Source: Pseudomonas hygromyciniae
GTDB lineage: Bacteria; Pseudomonadota; Gammaproteobacteria; Pseudomonadales; Pseudomonadaceae
Assembly (NCBI RefSeq): GCF_016925675.1
Contig: NZ_CP070506.1
Location: 1,052,501 to 1,116,500 of the forward strand
Length of the DNA: 64,000 nt
Reading direction: 5' to 3'
The notes under the pieces: model-generated
Told to the model about the DNA's origin: nothing
Databases searched by the model: none
The model's input: the letters and a program-made list of their open reading frames with translations, nothing else
Position numbers and translations under genes: made by a program
In this document: in pieces, positions 37,293 through 46,471 of the stretch
How positions within the stretch are numbered: position 1 is the first letter of the stretch
Layout of the letters: the number at the start of each line of letters is the position of its first letter

Positions 37293-37311
37293 TATGAGAA
37301 TATTTATCATT
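37293..37311. promoter_or_regulatory. Fur box upstream of the DUF3649 operon
   Basis: TATGAGAATATTTATCATT matches the Fur consensus at about 16 of 19 positions and lies 36-54 bases upstream of the rightward DUF3649 gene. Confidence 0.75.
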
Positions 37312-37346
37312 AGACTCGCATTCCTGATAAACCAGGCGCCAGTGGC

Positions 37347-37649
37347 ATGAAAAGCAAAGCCTCACTTCCTCTTTCCTATCGACTCGGTGTGACGTCGCGG
37401 TTGCTGGCGGCTGTCGTCGGCGGCTATGGGTTGGCGTCCCTGGCCAGCGTGTGCCTGACCTTCTGGTTGCCGCTCTCGCGCGCCGATGCGGTGGTCAGCG
37501 GCATGCTCAGTTCCTTTGTGTTCTACCTGCTGGCGGTGATCTGGTGCTTTGTCTGCCGCAATGCGGCCCGCGCCTGGTTTGGCGTGCTGGTGCCCTGCGC
37601 GATATTGGCCACCCTGGCTGGCCTGGCCTATTGGATGGGGCGCCCATGA
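37347..37649 (+). CDS. DUF3649 family iron-uptake-associated membrane protein
   Basis: A 100-residue protein with three hydrophobic segments (LLAAVVGGYGLASLASVCLT; GMLSSFVFYLLAVIWCFV; GVLVPCAILATLAGLAYW), matching DUF3649. In other pseudomonads it occurs with PepSY and DUF3325 proteins and siderophore receptors. It starts behind a Fur box, and its stop overlaps the next start (ATGA), so it is the first gene of an iron-repressed operon. Confidence 0.82.
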   Translation: MKSKASLPLSYRLGVTSRLLAAVVGGYGLASLASVCLTFWLPLSRADAVVSGMLSSFVFYLLAVIWCFVCRNAARAWFGVLVPCAILATLAGLAYWMGRP

Positions 37650-39220
37650 AAGAGGGTTTCCGTCAGGCAATGGCCTGGTTGCACACCTGGGCCGGGTTGA
37701 TTTTCGGTTGGTTGCTGTTCGCGATTTTCCTCACCGGCACCCTGTCTTACTTCAAGGGCGAAATCACCCACTGGATGCAGCCGGAAGTGCCCGCCCATGC
37801 CGTGGACGATGCGCGCAGCGTGGCCGTGGCGCAGCGCTACCTGGAACAGCACGCCCCCACGGCGGCCCGTTGGTTTATCGGCTTGCCCGATAGCCGCGAC
37901 CCCGGTTTATCGGTGATGTGGCAAGACAAGATCGACCCTGGCCGGCGCGGCAATTTCATCGAGAAAATGCTCGACCCGGTCTCCGGCGAACAACTCCAGG
38001 CCCGTGAAACCATGGGCGGCGAGTTCTTCTACCGGTTCCACTTCCAGTTGCAGATGCCCCATCCGTGGGGCCGCTGGTTGTCGACCATCGCGGCGATGGT
38101 GATGTTCGTCGCGCTGATCACCGGGATCATCACCCACAAGAAAATCTTCAAGGACTTCTTCACCTTCCGCCCGCGCAAGGGCCAGCGCTCCTGGCTCGAT
38201 GGGCACAATGCGGTCGGCGTGCTGGTGTTGCCGTTCCACCTGATGATCACCTATAGCAGCCTGGTGATTTTCATGACCATGGTCATGCCCGCCAGCATCC
38301 TTGCGTCCTATGACGGCGACACTCGCGCCTTCTTCAATGAATTGTTCCCCGCCACCGACAACGCGCCGGCCCTCGGCCAGCCGGGCAAACTGCTGCCCTT
38401 GGCGCCGCTGGTGGAACAGGCGCGGGCGCAGTGGGGCGGTGGGCATGTGGGGCGACTGGCGGTGAACAACCCCGGCGATGTGAATGCCTCGGTCAACGTT
38501 TCGCGCGCCGGCTCTGACCGGGTGGTGCATGATTTCGGCAGCACCGTGTCCTTTAATGGCAACACGGGCGAACTGCTGCGGGTCAGTGCCGAGCAGTCGC
38601 TGCCGATGGCGATTGGGGGCAGCTTCTATGGCCTGCACATGGGGCATTTCGCCGGCCCGCTGCTGCGGTGGCTGTACTTTATCTGCGGCCTGGCGGGCAC
38701 GGCGATGATTGGCACCGGCCTGGTGATCTGGCTGGGCAAGCGTCAACTCAAGCATGCCAAAGCTGCAGTGATGCCGTTTGAATTGCGCCTGGTGGAAGTG
38801 CTGAACCTGGCCAGTATGTCCGGGCTGGTCATCGCCATTGCTGTGTTTTTCTGGGCCAATCGCTTGCTGCCTGCGACCTTCGCCGAGCGTTCGGACTGGG
38901 AGGTGCAGAGCTTCTTTATCGCCTGGGGCCTGACCTTGCTCCATGCCATGCTGCGCCGTGGCCGCCGCGCCTGGGTCGAACAACTGGGCCTGGGCGCCGT
39001 GCTGTTCATGGCGGTGCCGCTGCTCAATGCGCTGACCACTTCCGAGCACCTGGGCGTGTCGCTGGCCAAGGGTGATTGGGCCATGGCCGGCTTTGACCTG
39101 ACGTGCCTGGGCAGCGGCCTGTTCCTGGCCTGGGCTGCCTGGAAAATGCAGCACCGCAGCGCCGTGCAGCCCCGGGCCGAGCGTGCCCGGCCACTGACCC
39201 TCAAAGGCGAGGTGCACTGA
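37646..39220 (+). CDS. PepSY-domain membrane protein (PiuB-like)
   Basis: A 524-residue inner-membrane protein with four or more transmembrane segments and PepSY-type extracytoplasmic regions. It begins MKEGFRQAMAWLHTWAGLIF and contains the conserved FHFQLQMPHPWGRWL and GLHMGHFAGPLLRWLYFICG stretches; several His in membrane segments (for example WLHTWAG) may ligate heme or metal. Such proteins are linked to iron-siderophore reduction at the inner membrane. The start is fixed by the ATGA overlap with the preceding gene. Confidence 0.86.
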   Translation: MKEGFRQAMAWLHTWAGLIFGWLLFAIFLTGTLSYFKGEITHWMQPEVPAHAVDDARSVAVAQRYLEQHAPTAARWFIGLPDSRDPGLSVMWQDKIDPGRRGNFIEKMLDPVSGEQLQARETMGGEFFYRFHFQLQMPHPWGRWLSTIAAMVMFVALITGIITHKKIFKDFFTFRPRKGQRSWLDGHNAVGVLVLPFHLMITYSSLVIFMTMVMPASILASYDGDTRAFFNELFPATDNAPALGQPGKLLPLAPLVEQARAQWGGGHVGRLAVNNPGDVNASVNVSRAGSDRVVHDFGSTVSFNGNTGELLRVSAEQSLPMAIGGSFYGLHMGHFAGPLLRWLYFICGLAGTAMIGTGLVIWLGKRQLKHAKAAVMPFELRLVEVLNLASMSGLVIAIAVFFWANRLLPATFAERSDWEVQSFFIAWGLTLLHAMLRRGRRAWVEQLGLGAVLFMAVPLLNALTTSEHLGVSLAKGDWAMAGFDLTCLGSGLFLAWAAWKMQHRSAVQPRAERARPLTLKGEVH

Positions 39221-39546
39221 TGTTGCTGGCCTTGTTGCTGTGCTACGCAGGCTTTGTTGCGCTGTGCCTGTCCCTGGACCGTCACCACGGCGAGTTGCTG
39301 CACAGCAAACCTTCGCCACGGCGGCGTCTGGGGTTGCGCGTAGGCGGATGGCTGCTGTTGGCGCTGTCGATCTGGCCGGCGGTGCACATGGCGGGCTGGA
39401 GCCGGGGCCTGGTGGACTGGTGCGCGGTGCTGATGCTCAGCGGGCTGTTGCTGGTGTTGCTGTTGCCGTACCTGCCAAGGCTGGCCTTGATCCTCGCGGG
39501 CGTCGGCCTGCTGGCCAGCCCCGTTGCGGCTTTGGCGACCCTCTGA
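39220..39546 (+). CDS. DUF3325 family membrane protein
   Basis: A 108-residue hydrophobic protein with three membrane segments (MLLALLLCYAGFVALCLSLD; RVGGWLLLALSIWPAVHMAG; LILAGVGLLASPVAALATL), matching DUF3325. Its ATG shares a base with the PepSY stop (TGATG). It is the third member of the iron-uptake membrane set and is followed 9 bp later by an ECF sigma gene. Confidence 0.82.
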   Translation: MLLALLLCYAGFVALCLSLDRHHGELLHSKPSPRRRLGLRVGGWLLLALSIWPAVHMAGWSRGLVDWCAVLMLSGLLLVLLLPYLPRLALILAGVGLLASPVAALATL

Positions 39547-39555
39547 GCCCTGTCG

Positions 39556-40131
39556 ATGATCAGCACACCGCCCGAACCCCAGGATCACCCCCACGTAGAA
39601 TCGTCGGGCGGGCGCGCACATTTCCTGCAGGTATTTTTGTCCCAGCGCTCACAGATGGAGGCGTTGGTCAGCCGCCGCGTAGGTTGTCGGGCGACGGCTG
39701 CGGACCTGGTGCAGGACTTGTTCCTGCGCTTCTGGCGCCGGCCCCTGGTGCAGGTCGAAGAACTCAGCACCTACCTGCTGCGCTGCGCCGGGAATATCGC
39801 CATCGATCACTTGCGCAGCGAAGGTGCGCGGGTGCGCGGCAATGAAAGCTGGTTGCCGGAACAGCAGGATCATCACAGCTGCGAGCCCCAGGCCGCGCTG
39901 GAAGCGGGCAACGACCTGCGCCATGTGGAAGCGGCGCTGCGCAGTTTGCCGGAGCGTACGCGGCAGATCTTTTTGCTCAACCGCATCCACGGGCGCAAAT
40001 ACGCAGAAATCGCCAAGGCCATGGGCCTGTCCCAAAGTGCCGTGGAAAAACATATGATGCGCGCCCTCGAAGCCTGCAAAGCCAGCCTTCGTGAAACCCC
40101 ACCACCACGCTCGCCAGGGAAAGCACCGTGA
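39556..40131 (+). CDS. FecI-type ECF sigma factor (second set)
   Basis: A 191-residue ECF sigma factor with region 2 (RVGCRATAADLVQDLFLRFW) and region 4 (RIHGRKYAEIAKAMGLSQSA then VEKHMMRAL). It follows the DUF3325 gene and overlaps the FecR-like gene (GTGA), so it is probably carried on the Fur-controlled transcript starting near 37.3 kb. Its likely target is the TonB receptor gene at 41289. Confidence 0.9.
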   Translation: MISTPPEPQDHPHVESSGGRAHFLQVFLSQRSQMEALVSRRVGCRATAADLVQDLFLRFWRRPLVQVEELSTYLLRCAGNIAIDHLRSEGARVRGNESWLPEQQDHHSCEPQAALEAGNDLRHVEAALRSLPERTRQIFLLNRIHGRKYAEIAKAMGLSQSAVEKHMMRALEACKASLRETPPPRSPGKAP

Positions 40132-41105
40132 ACGTCACCCCGACGCCCGCCCAGGAACAGGCCGCCCTGGCCTGGCTCAGCCTGCTGCACGATGCACCGA
40201 GCAGTGGCGACCAGGCCACCTTCAGCCGCTGGCTGCGCGCCGACCCGGCCCATGTCGAGGCGTATGCCCAGGCCCAGGTGTTGTGGGAATTGAGCGAAGT
40301 GCCGGCGAGCACCCTGGCCGATGAAGACGCCTTGGCCCTGCAGCGTTACCTCAAAGCCATGGACGGCGCGAAACCCGCCCGTGTGCGCCGCTGGTCTGCG
40401 GCACTGGCGATAGCGGCTTGCCTGGTGTTGATAGTGTCGATGGGCGCCGGTTGGCAGCCGCAGCGCTGGGCCGATGATCTGGGTGCCGATTACGTCAGCG
40501 CGCCGGGTGAAGTCAAAACCGTGACCCTGGCCGATCAAAGCCAAGTCACCCTGGATGCCGACAGCGCGATTGCCGTGGATTTCAGCCACGGTGAGCGGCA
40601 TATCCAACTGCGCCGTGGCGCCGGTTTTTTCAATGTGGCCCACACCGGGCAAGCCTTTGTGGTGCACGCCGACAGCGGCGAAGTGCGGGTGCTCGGCACG
40701 CAGTTTGAAGTGCGCCTGCAACCGGCGGGCGCCCAGGTGACGGTGTTGTCGGGGCGAGTGGGGGTGACGCCTTCTGCCCAGGGTACTCAGCAGATTCTGA
40801 CGGCTGGTCAGCAAGTGGCCTACGCCGAGGGTGTGGCTGATGAGCGGCATGCGGTGGACAGTGAATCACGCCTGGGCTGGCGCGCCGGCTGGCTCAACTA
40901 CTACAAGGCCCCATTGGCCGACGTGATCAAGGACCTTGGCCGTTACTACCCCGGCCGCATCCTGCTGCTCAACGACGAACTCGGCGCCCGCCGGGTCAGC
41001 GGCAGCTTCCCGAGCAAGGACCCCGAGGCGGTGCTCAATGCATTGCAAGCAGTGCTGGGTTTTGAGCAGCACAGCGTGCTGGGCCGGCTGATCGTCGTTC
41101 GCTAA
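40128..41105 (+). CDS. FecR-type signal transducer (second set)
   Basis: A 325-residue FecR-family protein with an N-terminal DUF4880-like anti-sigma domain (QEQAALAWLSLLHDAPSSGD), a membrane segment (ALAIAACLVLIVSMGAGW) and a periplasmic FecR domain (DYVSAPGEVKTVTLADQSQV). It starts at GTG 40128, overlapping the sigma gene stop. It would pass the signal from the receptor's STN domain to the ECF factor. Confidence 0.9.
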   Translation: MNVTPTPAQEQAALAWLSLLHDAPSSGDQATFSRWLRADPAHVEAYAQAQVLWELSEVPASTLADEDALALQRYLKAMDGAKPARVRRWSAALAIAACLVLIVSMGAGWQPQRWADDLGADYVSAPGEVKTVTLADQSQVTLDADSAIAVDFSHGERHIQLRRGAGFFNVAHTGQAFVVHADSGEVRVLGTQFEVRLQPAGAQVTVLSGRVGVTPSAQGTQQILTAGQQVAYAEGVADERHAVDSESRLGWRAGWLNYYKAPLADVIKDLGRYYPGRILLLNDELGARRVSGSFPSKDPEAVLNALQAVLGFEQHSVLGRLIVVR

Positions 41106-41121
41106 AAACTATCCACACCCC

Positions 41122-41140
41122 TGGCAAGCCAGCTCCCACA
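41122..41140. repeat. Single REP arm
   Basis: TGGCAAGCCAGCTCCCACA lies just after the FecR-like gene, without a partner arm. Confidence 0.65.
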
Positions 41141-41183
41141 GGGAATGGGGTGGGGCAAAAAACAAGAACAAAGGCTGAGGGTG

Positions 41184-41194
41184 AAATTATTTTC
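41184..41194 (+). promoter_or_regulatory. Candidate ECF promoter element of the second receptor
   Basis: AAATTATTTTC, 95 bases upstream of the receptor start, is identical to the element at 35676-35686 before the other receptor. Both are followed by a CTGAG/GTGAG-type segment 7-8 bases later. Confidence 0.5.
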
Positions 41195-41288
41195 AATTTC
41201 GCCTGAGGTAAAACCCCACGCCATTCGTGTAGTGCTTGAAACTGCGATCAATTCGCATTAACAGCGTTATCTACACGGGTTCTCCAGC

Positions 41289-43718
41289 ATGAAGTCCAGG
41301 GCAAAGTCGGTGGCAGGCGGTTCGGTTAAACAGTGGCTGGGAGCCTCCCTTCTGGCCGCTTCAGGTCTGGCAGTATGGCCTCTGAGCCTGGCGCAGGCGG
41401 CGGATGCGCAACAGCAAAGCACGGTCTTCAACTTCGCACTCCAGGCCAAACCGTTGCCCCAGGCACTGAGCGATTTCAGTCGCGTGACCGGCATCAGTGT
41501 GGTCTACACCGACGAAGCGCCCTACAACCTCAATGCCCCGGCCGTCACAGGGCAGATGAGTGCGGCCCAGGCCCTGCAGCGCTTGCTGGGCAGTTCCGGC
41601 TTGACCTTCCGCCAGATCGACGCGCGCACCCTGGCCCTGGAACCGCTGCCGACCGAAGGCGCGGTCAACCTCGGCGCCACGACCATCAGTGGCGTGAACC
41701 CACAGCAAGCCACCAGCTACCAGCCACCGCCCACCAGTTCGGTGATGCGCTCCCAGGGCTTGCTGCTGGAAACCCCGCAAACCGTGAACATGGTGCCGGC
41801 CCAGGTGATGCGCGACCAGGTGCCGCGCAACCTCGACGATGCATTGGCCAATATCAGCGGCATCACCCAGGCCAACACCTTGGGCAGTACCCAGGATGCG
41901 GTGATGCTGCGGGGCTTTGGTGACAACCGCAATGGCTCGGTCATGCGCGACGGCATGCCAGTGGTGCAGGGCCGGGCGCTGAACGAAACCGCCGAGCGCG
42001 TCGAAGTGCTCAAGGGTCCGGCGTCGTTGCTGTATGGCATCCAGGACCCGGGCGGCGTGATCAATATCGTCAGCAAGAAACCCGAGCTGACCCAATCCAC
42101 CGCTCTTACTGTGCGCGGTTCGAGCTATGGCAGCGGCAAGAACGGCAGCGGTGGCAACCTCGATACCACAGGCCCGATCGGCGACAGCGGCCTGGCTTAC
42201 CGCTTGATCGTCGATCATCAGGACGAAGACTACTGGCGCAACTTTGGCACCTATCGCGAAAGCCTGATCGCACCGTCCCTGGCCTGGTACGGCGACACCA
42301 CCCAAGTGTTGCTGGCCTACGAGCACCGCGAATTCCTCTCGCCATTCGACCGTGGCACCGCCATCGACCCCAAGACCAATCACCCGCTGGACATCCCCGC
42401 CACGCGCCGCCTGGACGAGCCGTTCAACAATATGGAAGGCCGCTCCGACCTGTATCGCTTTGCGGTCGACCACGATCTGAATGACGACTGGAAGGCCCAT
42501 TTCGGCTACAGCTGGAACCGCGAAACCTACGACGCCAGCCAGGTGCGCGTGACCAAGGTCAACGCCAATGGCACCCTGAACCGCAACATGGACGGCACCC
42601 AGGGCGCGTTGACCACCGACCGCTTCACCACCGTCAGCCTCGAAGGCAAGGTGGACGTGGCCGGCATGCGCCATGACCTGGTGTTTGGCCTGGATGACGA
42701 ATACCGCAAGATCTACCGTGCCGACCTGATCCGCCAGGCCAGCCGCAGCGTGTTCAACTACAACGATCCGGTGTATGGCCGCGAAGTGGCGGGCACTACG
42801 GTCAGCGCGCCGGACAGCAACCAGACCGATCTGCTACGCAGCGACTCGGTGTTTTTCCAGGACGCCATCCACCTTAGCGACCAGTGGATCCTGGTCGGTG
42901 GCGCACGCTTCCAGGAGTACGACCAGTACGCCGGCAAAGGCCGCCCGTTTACGGCCAACACCGACAGCAATGGCCAGAAGTGGGTGCCCCGCGCCGGTCT
43001 GGTGTACCGCTATACCGATGCGCTGTCGTTCTATGGCAGCTACACCGAATCGTTCAAACCCAACTCCACCATTGCGCCGCTCAACAACAAGATGGTGATC
43101 GACGGCAGCATCGCCCCGGAACAGTCCAAGTCCTGGGAGCTGGGAGCCAAACTCGATATGCCGGGGCGTATCACCGCTAACGTGGCCTTGTTTGATATCC
43201 ACAAGCGCAACGTGCTGGTGTCGATCACCGAGGGCGCGACCTCGATCTACAGCGTCGCCGGCAAGGTACGTTCCCGTGGCCTGGAAATGGACCTGAGCGG
43301 GCAATTGACCGAGCAGTGGAGCCTGATCGGCAGCTATGCCTACACCGATGCCGAAGTCACCGAAGACCCGACCTACAAAGGCAAGGGCCTGCAAAACGTG
43401 GCGAAGAATTCCGGTTCTGTTTCAGCCGTGTACGACTTCGGCACTATCGTGGGTGGCGACCAACTGCGCGTCGGTGCCGGTGCGCGTTATGTCGGCGAGC
43501 GTGCCGGCGATGCTCTCAACAGCTTCGACCTGCCGGGCTACACCGTGGCGGATGCGTTTGCCACCTATGACACCAAGGTCGACGGGCAGAAGGTCAAGTT
43601 CCAGCTCAACGTGAAGAACCTGTTTGATCGTACTTACTACACCTCGGCCGTCAGCCGTTTGTTTGTGTCCATGGGCGATGCGCGCCAAGTGTCGTTGTCC
43701 AGCACCCTGGAGTTCTGA
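41289..43718 (+). CDS. TonB-dependent siderophore receptor with signalling domain
   Basis: An 809-residue outer-membrane receptor of the FhuA/FoxA/FpvA type. It has a signal peptide (to about AQAADA), an STN domain (FNFALQAKPLPQALSDFSRV), a plug with TPQTVNMVPAQVMRDQVPRN and VEVLKGPASLLYGIQDPGG, and a barrel ending in SSTLEF. The plug pattern is that of hydroxamate-type siderophore receptors, and the STN domain signals to the FecR-like protein upstream. The exact siderophore cannot be told from sequence. Confidence 0.9.
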   Translation: MKSRAKSVAGGSVKQWLGASLLAASGLAVWPLSLAQAADAQQQSTVFNFALQAKPLPQALSDFSRVTGISVVYTDEAPYNLNAPAVTGQMSAAQALQRLLGSSGLTFRQIDARTLALEPLPTEGAVNLGATTISGVNPQQATSYQPPPTSSVMRSQGLLLETPQTVNMVPAQVMRDQVPRNLDDALANISGITQANTLGSTQDAVMLRGFGDNRNGSVMRDGMPVVQGRALNETAERVEVLKGPASLLYGIQDPGGVINIVSKKPELTQSTALTVRGSSYGSGKNGSGGNLDTTGPIGDSGLAYRLIVDHQDEDYWRNFGTYRESLIAPSLAWYGDTTQVLLAYEHREFLSPFDRGTAIDPKTNHPLDIPATRRLDEPFNNMEGRSDLYRFAVDHDLNDDWKAHFGYSWNRETYDASQVRVTKVNANGTLNRNMDGTQGALTTDRFTTVSLEGKVDVAGMRHDLVFGLDDEYRKIYRADLIRQASRSVFNYNDPVYGREVAGTTVSAPDSNQTDLLRSDSVFFQDAIHLSDQWILVGGARFQEYDQYAGKGRPFTANTDSNGQKWVPRAGLVYRYTDALSFYGSYTESFKPNSTIAPLNNKMVIDGSIAPEQSKSWELGAKLDMPGRITANVALFDIHKRNVLVSITEGATSIYSVAGKVRSRGLEMDLSGQLTEQWSLIGSYAYTDAEVTEDPTYKGKGLQNVAKNSGSVSAVYDFGTIVGGDQLRVGAGARYVGERAGDALNSFDLPGYTVADAFATYDTKVDGQKVKFQLNVKNLFDRTYYTSAVSRLFVSMGDARQVSLSSTLEF

Positions 43719-43787
43719 TCATTGGCGATGACGCTGGCGGCGTGAGCTGCTAGCGTTGCGCTCTTTGATGATTGCCGGGACGGTTTG

Positions 43788-45257
43788 ATGCAGTTGGGAC
43801 GATGGATACACACCAGTGCCATGCTGGTGGCCGTGAGCCTGTTGTTGGGTGGCTGTGCCACGTCTTCGACAACCAGCGAACAGGCGCTGGACCAATTGCT
43901 GGCCGATCCGGCGCTGGCCGGTGCCAGCGTTTCCTTGATGGTGCGCGATGCCCGCAGCGGCAACACGCTGTACCAGCACAACCCACGCACGCGGCTGGTG
44001 CCGGCTTCCAGCATGAAACTGCTGACCACGGCGGCGGCCATGGATGTGCTGGGCCCGCAGTATCGGTTTTCTACGCAGTTGCTGAGTAATGGCAGCCAAC
44101 AAGGCGCCCGCCTGATGGGCAATCTGTACCTGCGCGGCCTGGGCGACCCGACGATCCAGTGGGCCGATTACCAGGCGCTGGCGGCGAGCCTGGCCGGGCA
44201 GGGCATCCAGCTGATCCAGGGCGATTTGGTGTTCGATGACACTTGGTTCGACGCCGAACGCCTGGGTGTGGATTGGGCCCATGACGACGAAGACAAGTAT
44301 TACGGCGCGCAGATTTCCGCGCTGACAGTGTCACCCAATTCTGATTTTGATGCGGGCACCTTGATCGTCACGGCCAAGGCGCCCGTGGCGGTCGGCCAAC
44401 CGCTGAGTGTCACCCTCAGCCCACCTACCGATTATGTGCAACTGAGCAATCTGGCCGTCAGTGGCCCGGGCAACAGCTATGGGCTCAATCGCCAGCATGG
44501 CAGCAACCTGCTGCGCCTCAGTGGCACCCTCAAGCCGGGGACGCAAAGCCGGCAATGGGTCAGCGTGTGGGAGCCGACGCAACTGGTGGCCAATCTGTTT
44601 ACCCAGGCCCTGGCGGAGCAGGGGATCAGCGTACAGGGCCGGCGCGTGATCGGTGGTGTGAGCCCGGCGACCGCTACTGTGTTGGCGACACACCAGTCGG
44701 CACCGTTGCAGGAGCTGATCAGGCCGCTGCTCAAACTGTCCAACAACAGCATGGCCGAAGCGCTGCTCAAGGCCATGGGGCGTCAACAGGCGAATGCCGG
44801 CACGGCGGCGGCAGGTGTGGCAGCGGTTGCGGATTTTCTGCGCCGCCAAGGCCTGGACCCGGCAACGCTGAACCAGGTGGATGGCTCGGGGTTGTCGCGA
44901 CGTAACCTGGTGTCGGCGCAGAACTTCACCGACCTGCTGCTGGCCATGGGCAAGCAGCCGTGGTTCAACGCCTGGTACGACGCGTTGCCCAGCGCCGGCA
45001 ACCCGGATCGCCTGAGTGGCGGCAGCCTGCGTTACCGCCTGCGCGGGACAGCGGCGCAAAACAACCTGCAGGCCAAGACGGGCTCGATGGGTGGGGTGTC
45101 GTCGTTGACGGGCTACATCACCGACGCGGGTGGGCGGCGGTTGGTGTTTTCGATGCTGACCAATAACTACGTGGTGCAGGGCAGCCGGATCAAGGCTGTG
45201 GAAGACCGTGTGGCAACAGCCCTGTGTAGGAGCGAGCTTGCTCGCGAAGGTCGTTAA
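43788..45257 (+). CDS. dacB: D-alanyl-D-alanine carboxypeptidase/endopeptidase (PBP4 type)
   Basis: A 489-residue class C penicillin-binding protein that trims peptidoglycan cross-links in the periplasm. It has a lipobox (LLLGGC, Cys at residue ~21), active-site SxxK in PASSMKLLT, SxN in LSNNSMAEALLK and KTG in QAKTGSMGG. The N-terminal lipidation signal is unusual for PBP4 but seen in pseudomonads. The final residues CRSELAREGR come from a REP palindrome that supplies the stop; they lie beyond the conserved domain. Confidence 0.9.
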   Translation: MQLGRWIHTSAMLVAVSLLLGGCATSSTTSEQALDQLLADPALAGASVSLMVRDARSGNTLYQHNPRTRLVPASSMKLLTTAAAMDVLGPQYRFSTQLLSNGSQQGARLMGNLYLRGLGDPTIQWADYQALAASLAGQGIQLIQGDLVFDDTWFDAERLGVDWAHDDEDKYYGAQISALTVSPNSDFDAGTLIVTAKAPVAVGQPLSVTLSPPTDYVQLSNLAVSGPGNSYGLNRQHGSNLLRLSGTLKPGTQSRQWVSVWEPTQLVANLFTQALAEQGISVQGRRVIGGVSPATATVLATHQSAPLQELIRPLLKLSNNSMAEALLKAMGRQQANAGTAAAGVAAVADFLRRQGLDPATLNQVDGSGLSRRNLVSAQNFTDLLLAMGKQPWFNAWYDALPSAGNPDRLSGGSLRYRLRGTAAQNNLQAKTGSMGGVSSLTGYITDAGGRRLVFSMLTNNYVVQGSRIKAVEDRVATALCRSELAREGR

Positions 45258-45486
45258 CGATAACGCGGGGAACCTGACGCCCCGCATTGGCCTCAGGTTT
45301 TTCGCGAGCAAGCTCGCTCCTACAGTGGGCGGGGTTGGAACGTATGCCTGTATTTTGTAGGAGCGAGCTTGCTCGCGAAGGTCGTTAACGATAACGCGGG
45401 GCACCTGACTACCCGCGTTGCTCTCAGGTTTTTCGCGAGCAAGCTCGCTCCTACAGTGGGCGGGGTTGGAACGCTTGCCGGTATTC
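45225..45486. repeat. Tandem duplication of a REP pair (2 x 131 bp)
   Basis: Two direct units (45225-45355 and 45356-45486) each hold a REP pair, arms TGTAGGAGCGAGCTTGCTCG and its complement, the spacer GGTCGTTAACGATAACGCGG, and a 3' flank GTGGGCGGGGTTGGAACG that in the second unit is the end of the araC-type gene. The first unit overlaps the dacB C-terminus. Confidence 0.88.
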
Positions 45487-46335
45487 ACCTGGTGTCGCTC
45501 CCATCGCTTGGCGAAAGCGGTTGGTAAAGTGGCTGGCGCTGGAAAACCCACACGCCAGGGCAATCTCCCCCAACGGTAGTGACCCGCCGCGCAACATGGC
45601 CTGGGCCCGCACCATGCGGCGGGCCAGCACATATTGGTGAGGCGGCAGGCCAAAGCTTGTGCGAAACATCCGCGCAAAGTGGTACTCCGACAACGCACAC
45701 AACCCCGCCAATTGCCCCAGGCTGAGCGGCTCGGCCAGTTGCTGTTCGATGTACTCCACCAACTGCCGGCGTTGGTGTGCCGCCAATCCGCCCTTGAGCC
45801 GCAAACCTTCACGCAGGCCGACCTGGCTGAGCAGAGTGTGGCTGAGCATTTCATGGGCCAGGCTACTGGTCAGCAGGCGTTCGGCGGGCTCCTGCCAGTT
45901 CAGGCTGATCAATTGGTGAAAACGCCCGGCCTGCTGCGGGTCTTCCAGGAACGTGCTTTCACGCAGTTGCAACGCCCGAGGTTCGCGGTCCAGCAGGGTG
46001 ACGCAACCCAGGGCAAATTGCTCCGGGCTGAAGTACACGTGGGCCAGGCGGATTTCGCCGTTGATCACCCAGGCCGACTGATGCTCGGCGGGCAGGATGC
46101 ACAATTTGTCGGGGCCGCCCTTGGTGCCGGGCTGGCCACGGCGAAATGTCTCGGTGCCACCGCCGACATAGCAAGACAAGGTGTGATGGCTGGGTGCCTC
46201 GTAGTCCTGGGAATCGTGGTGGTTACTCCATAAAGCTGCAGACAAGCCGTCACCAAGCTCGGCACTCAGCTCAAGGCGAGCGTTGGGCGAGCTGTTCAGG
46301 GCTTTGAAGACTTGTAGGTTTTCCAGTGCAGACAT
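45451..46335 (-). CDS. AraC-family transcriptional regulator
   Basis: A 294-residue regulator with an N-terminal cupin-like effector region and a C-terminal AraC HTH pair (LSLGQLAGLCALSEYHFARM; LGEIALACGFSSASHFTNRF). The start at 46335 follows GGAGAGAA. Its TAG stop is supplied by a REP arm, and a copy of its last ~25 bases is duplicated downstream. It is divergent from the EamA exporter gene and probably controls it. Confidence 0.86.
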   Translation of the reverse strand: MSALENLQVFKALNSSPNARLELSAELGDGLSAALWSNHHDSQDYEAPSHHTLSCYVGGGTETFRRGQPGTKGGPDKLCILPAEHQSAWVINGEIRLAHVYFSPEQFALGCVTLLDREPRALQLRESTFLEDPQQAGRFHQLISLNWQEPAERLLTSSLAHEMLSHTLLSQVGLREGLRLKGGLAAHQRRQLVEYIEQQLAEPLSLGQLAGLCALSEYHFARMFRTSFGLPPHQYVLARRMVRAQAMLRGGSLPLGEIALACGFSSASHFTNRFRQAMGATPGEYRQAFQPRPL

Positions 46336-46471
46336 GGGGTTCTCTCCGACGCCTTGCATCCTACTCCCGGCGGCTGGTGCTGTGATCCCTCGGCCCGACA
46401 AAAGCGCAAGAATCTGCAAGTGCCGGGCAACCCGTCGGGGTGAAACTGTGGCTCAACCACTGGAGTGCGCC

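Noticed and set aside
45225..45486. Repeat array resembling a short CRISPR
   Set aside because: There are only two units, both are inverted REP pairs with near-identical spacers, and no cas genes are present.
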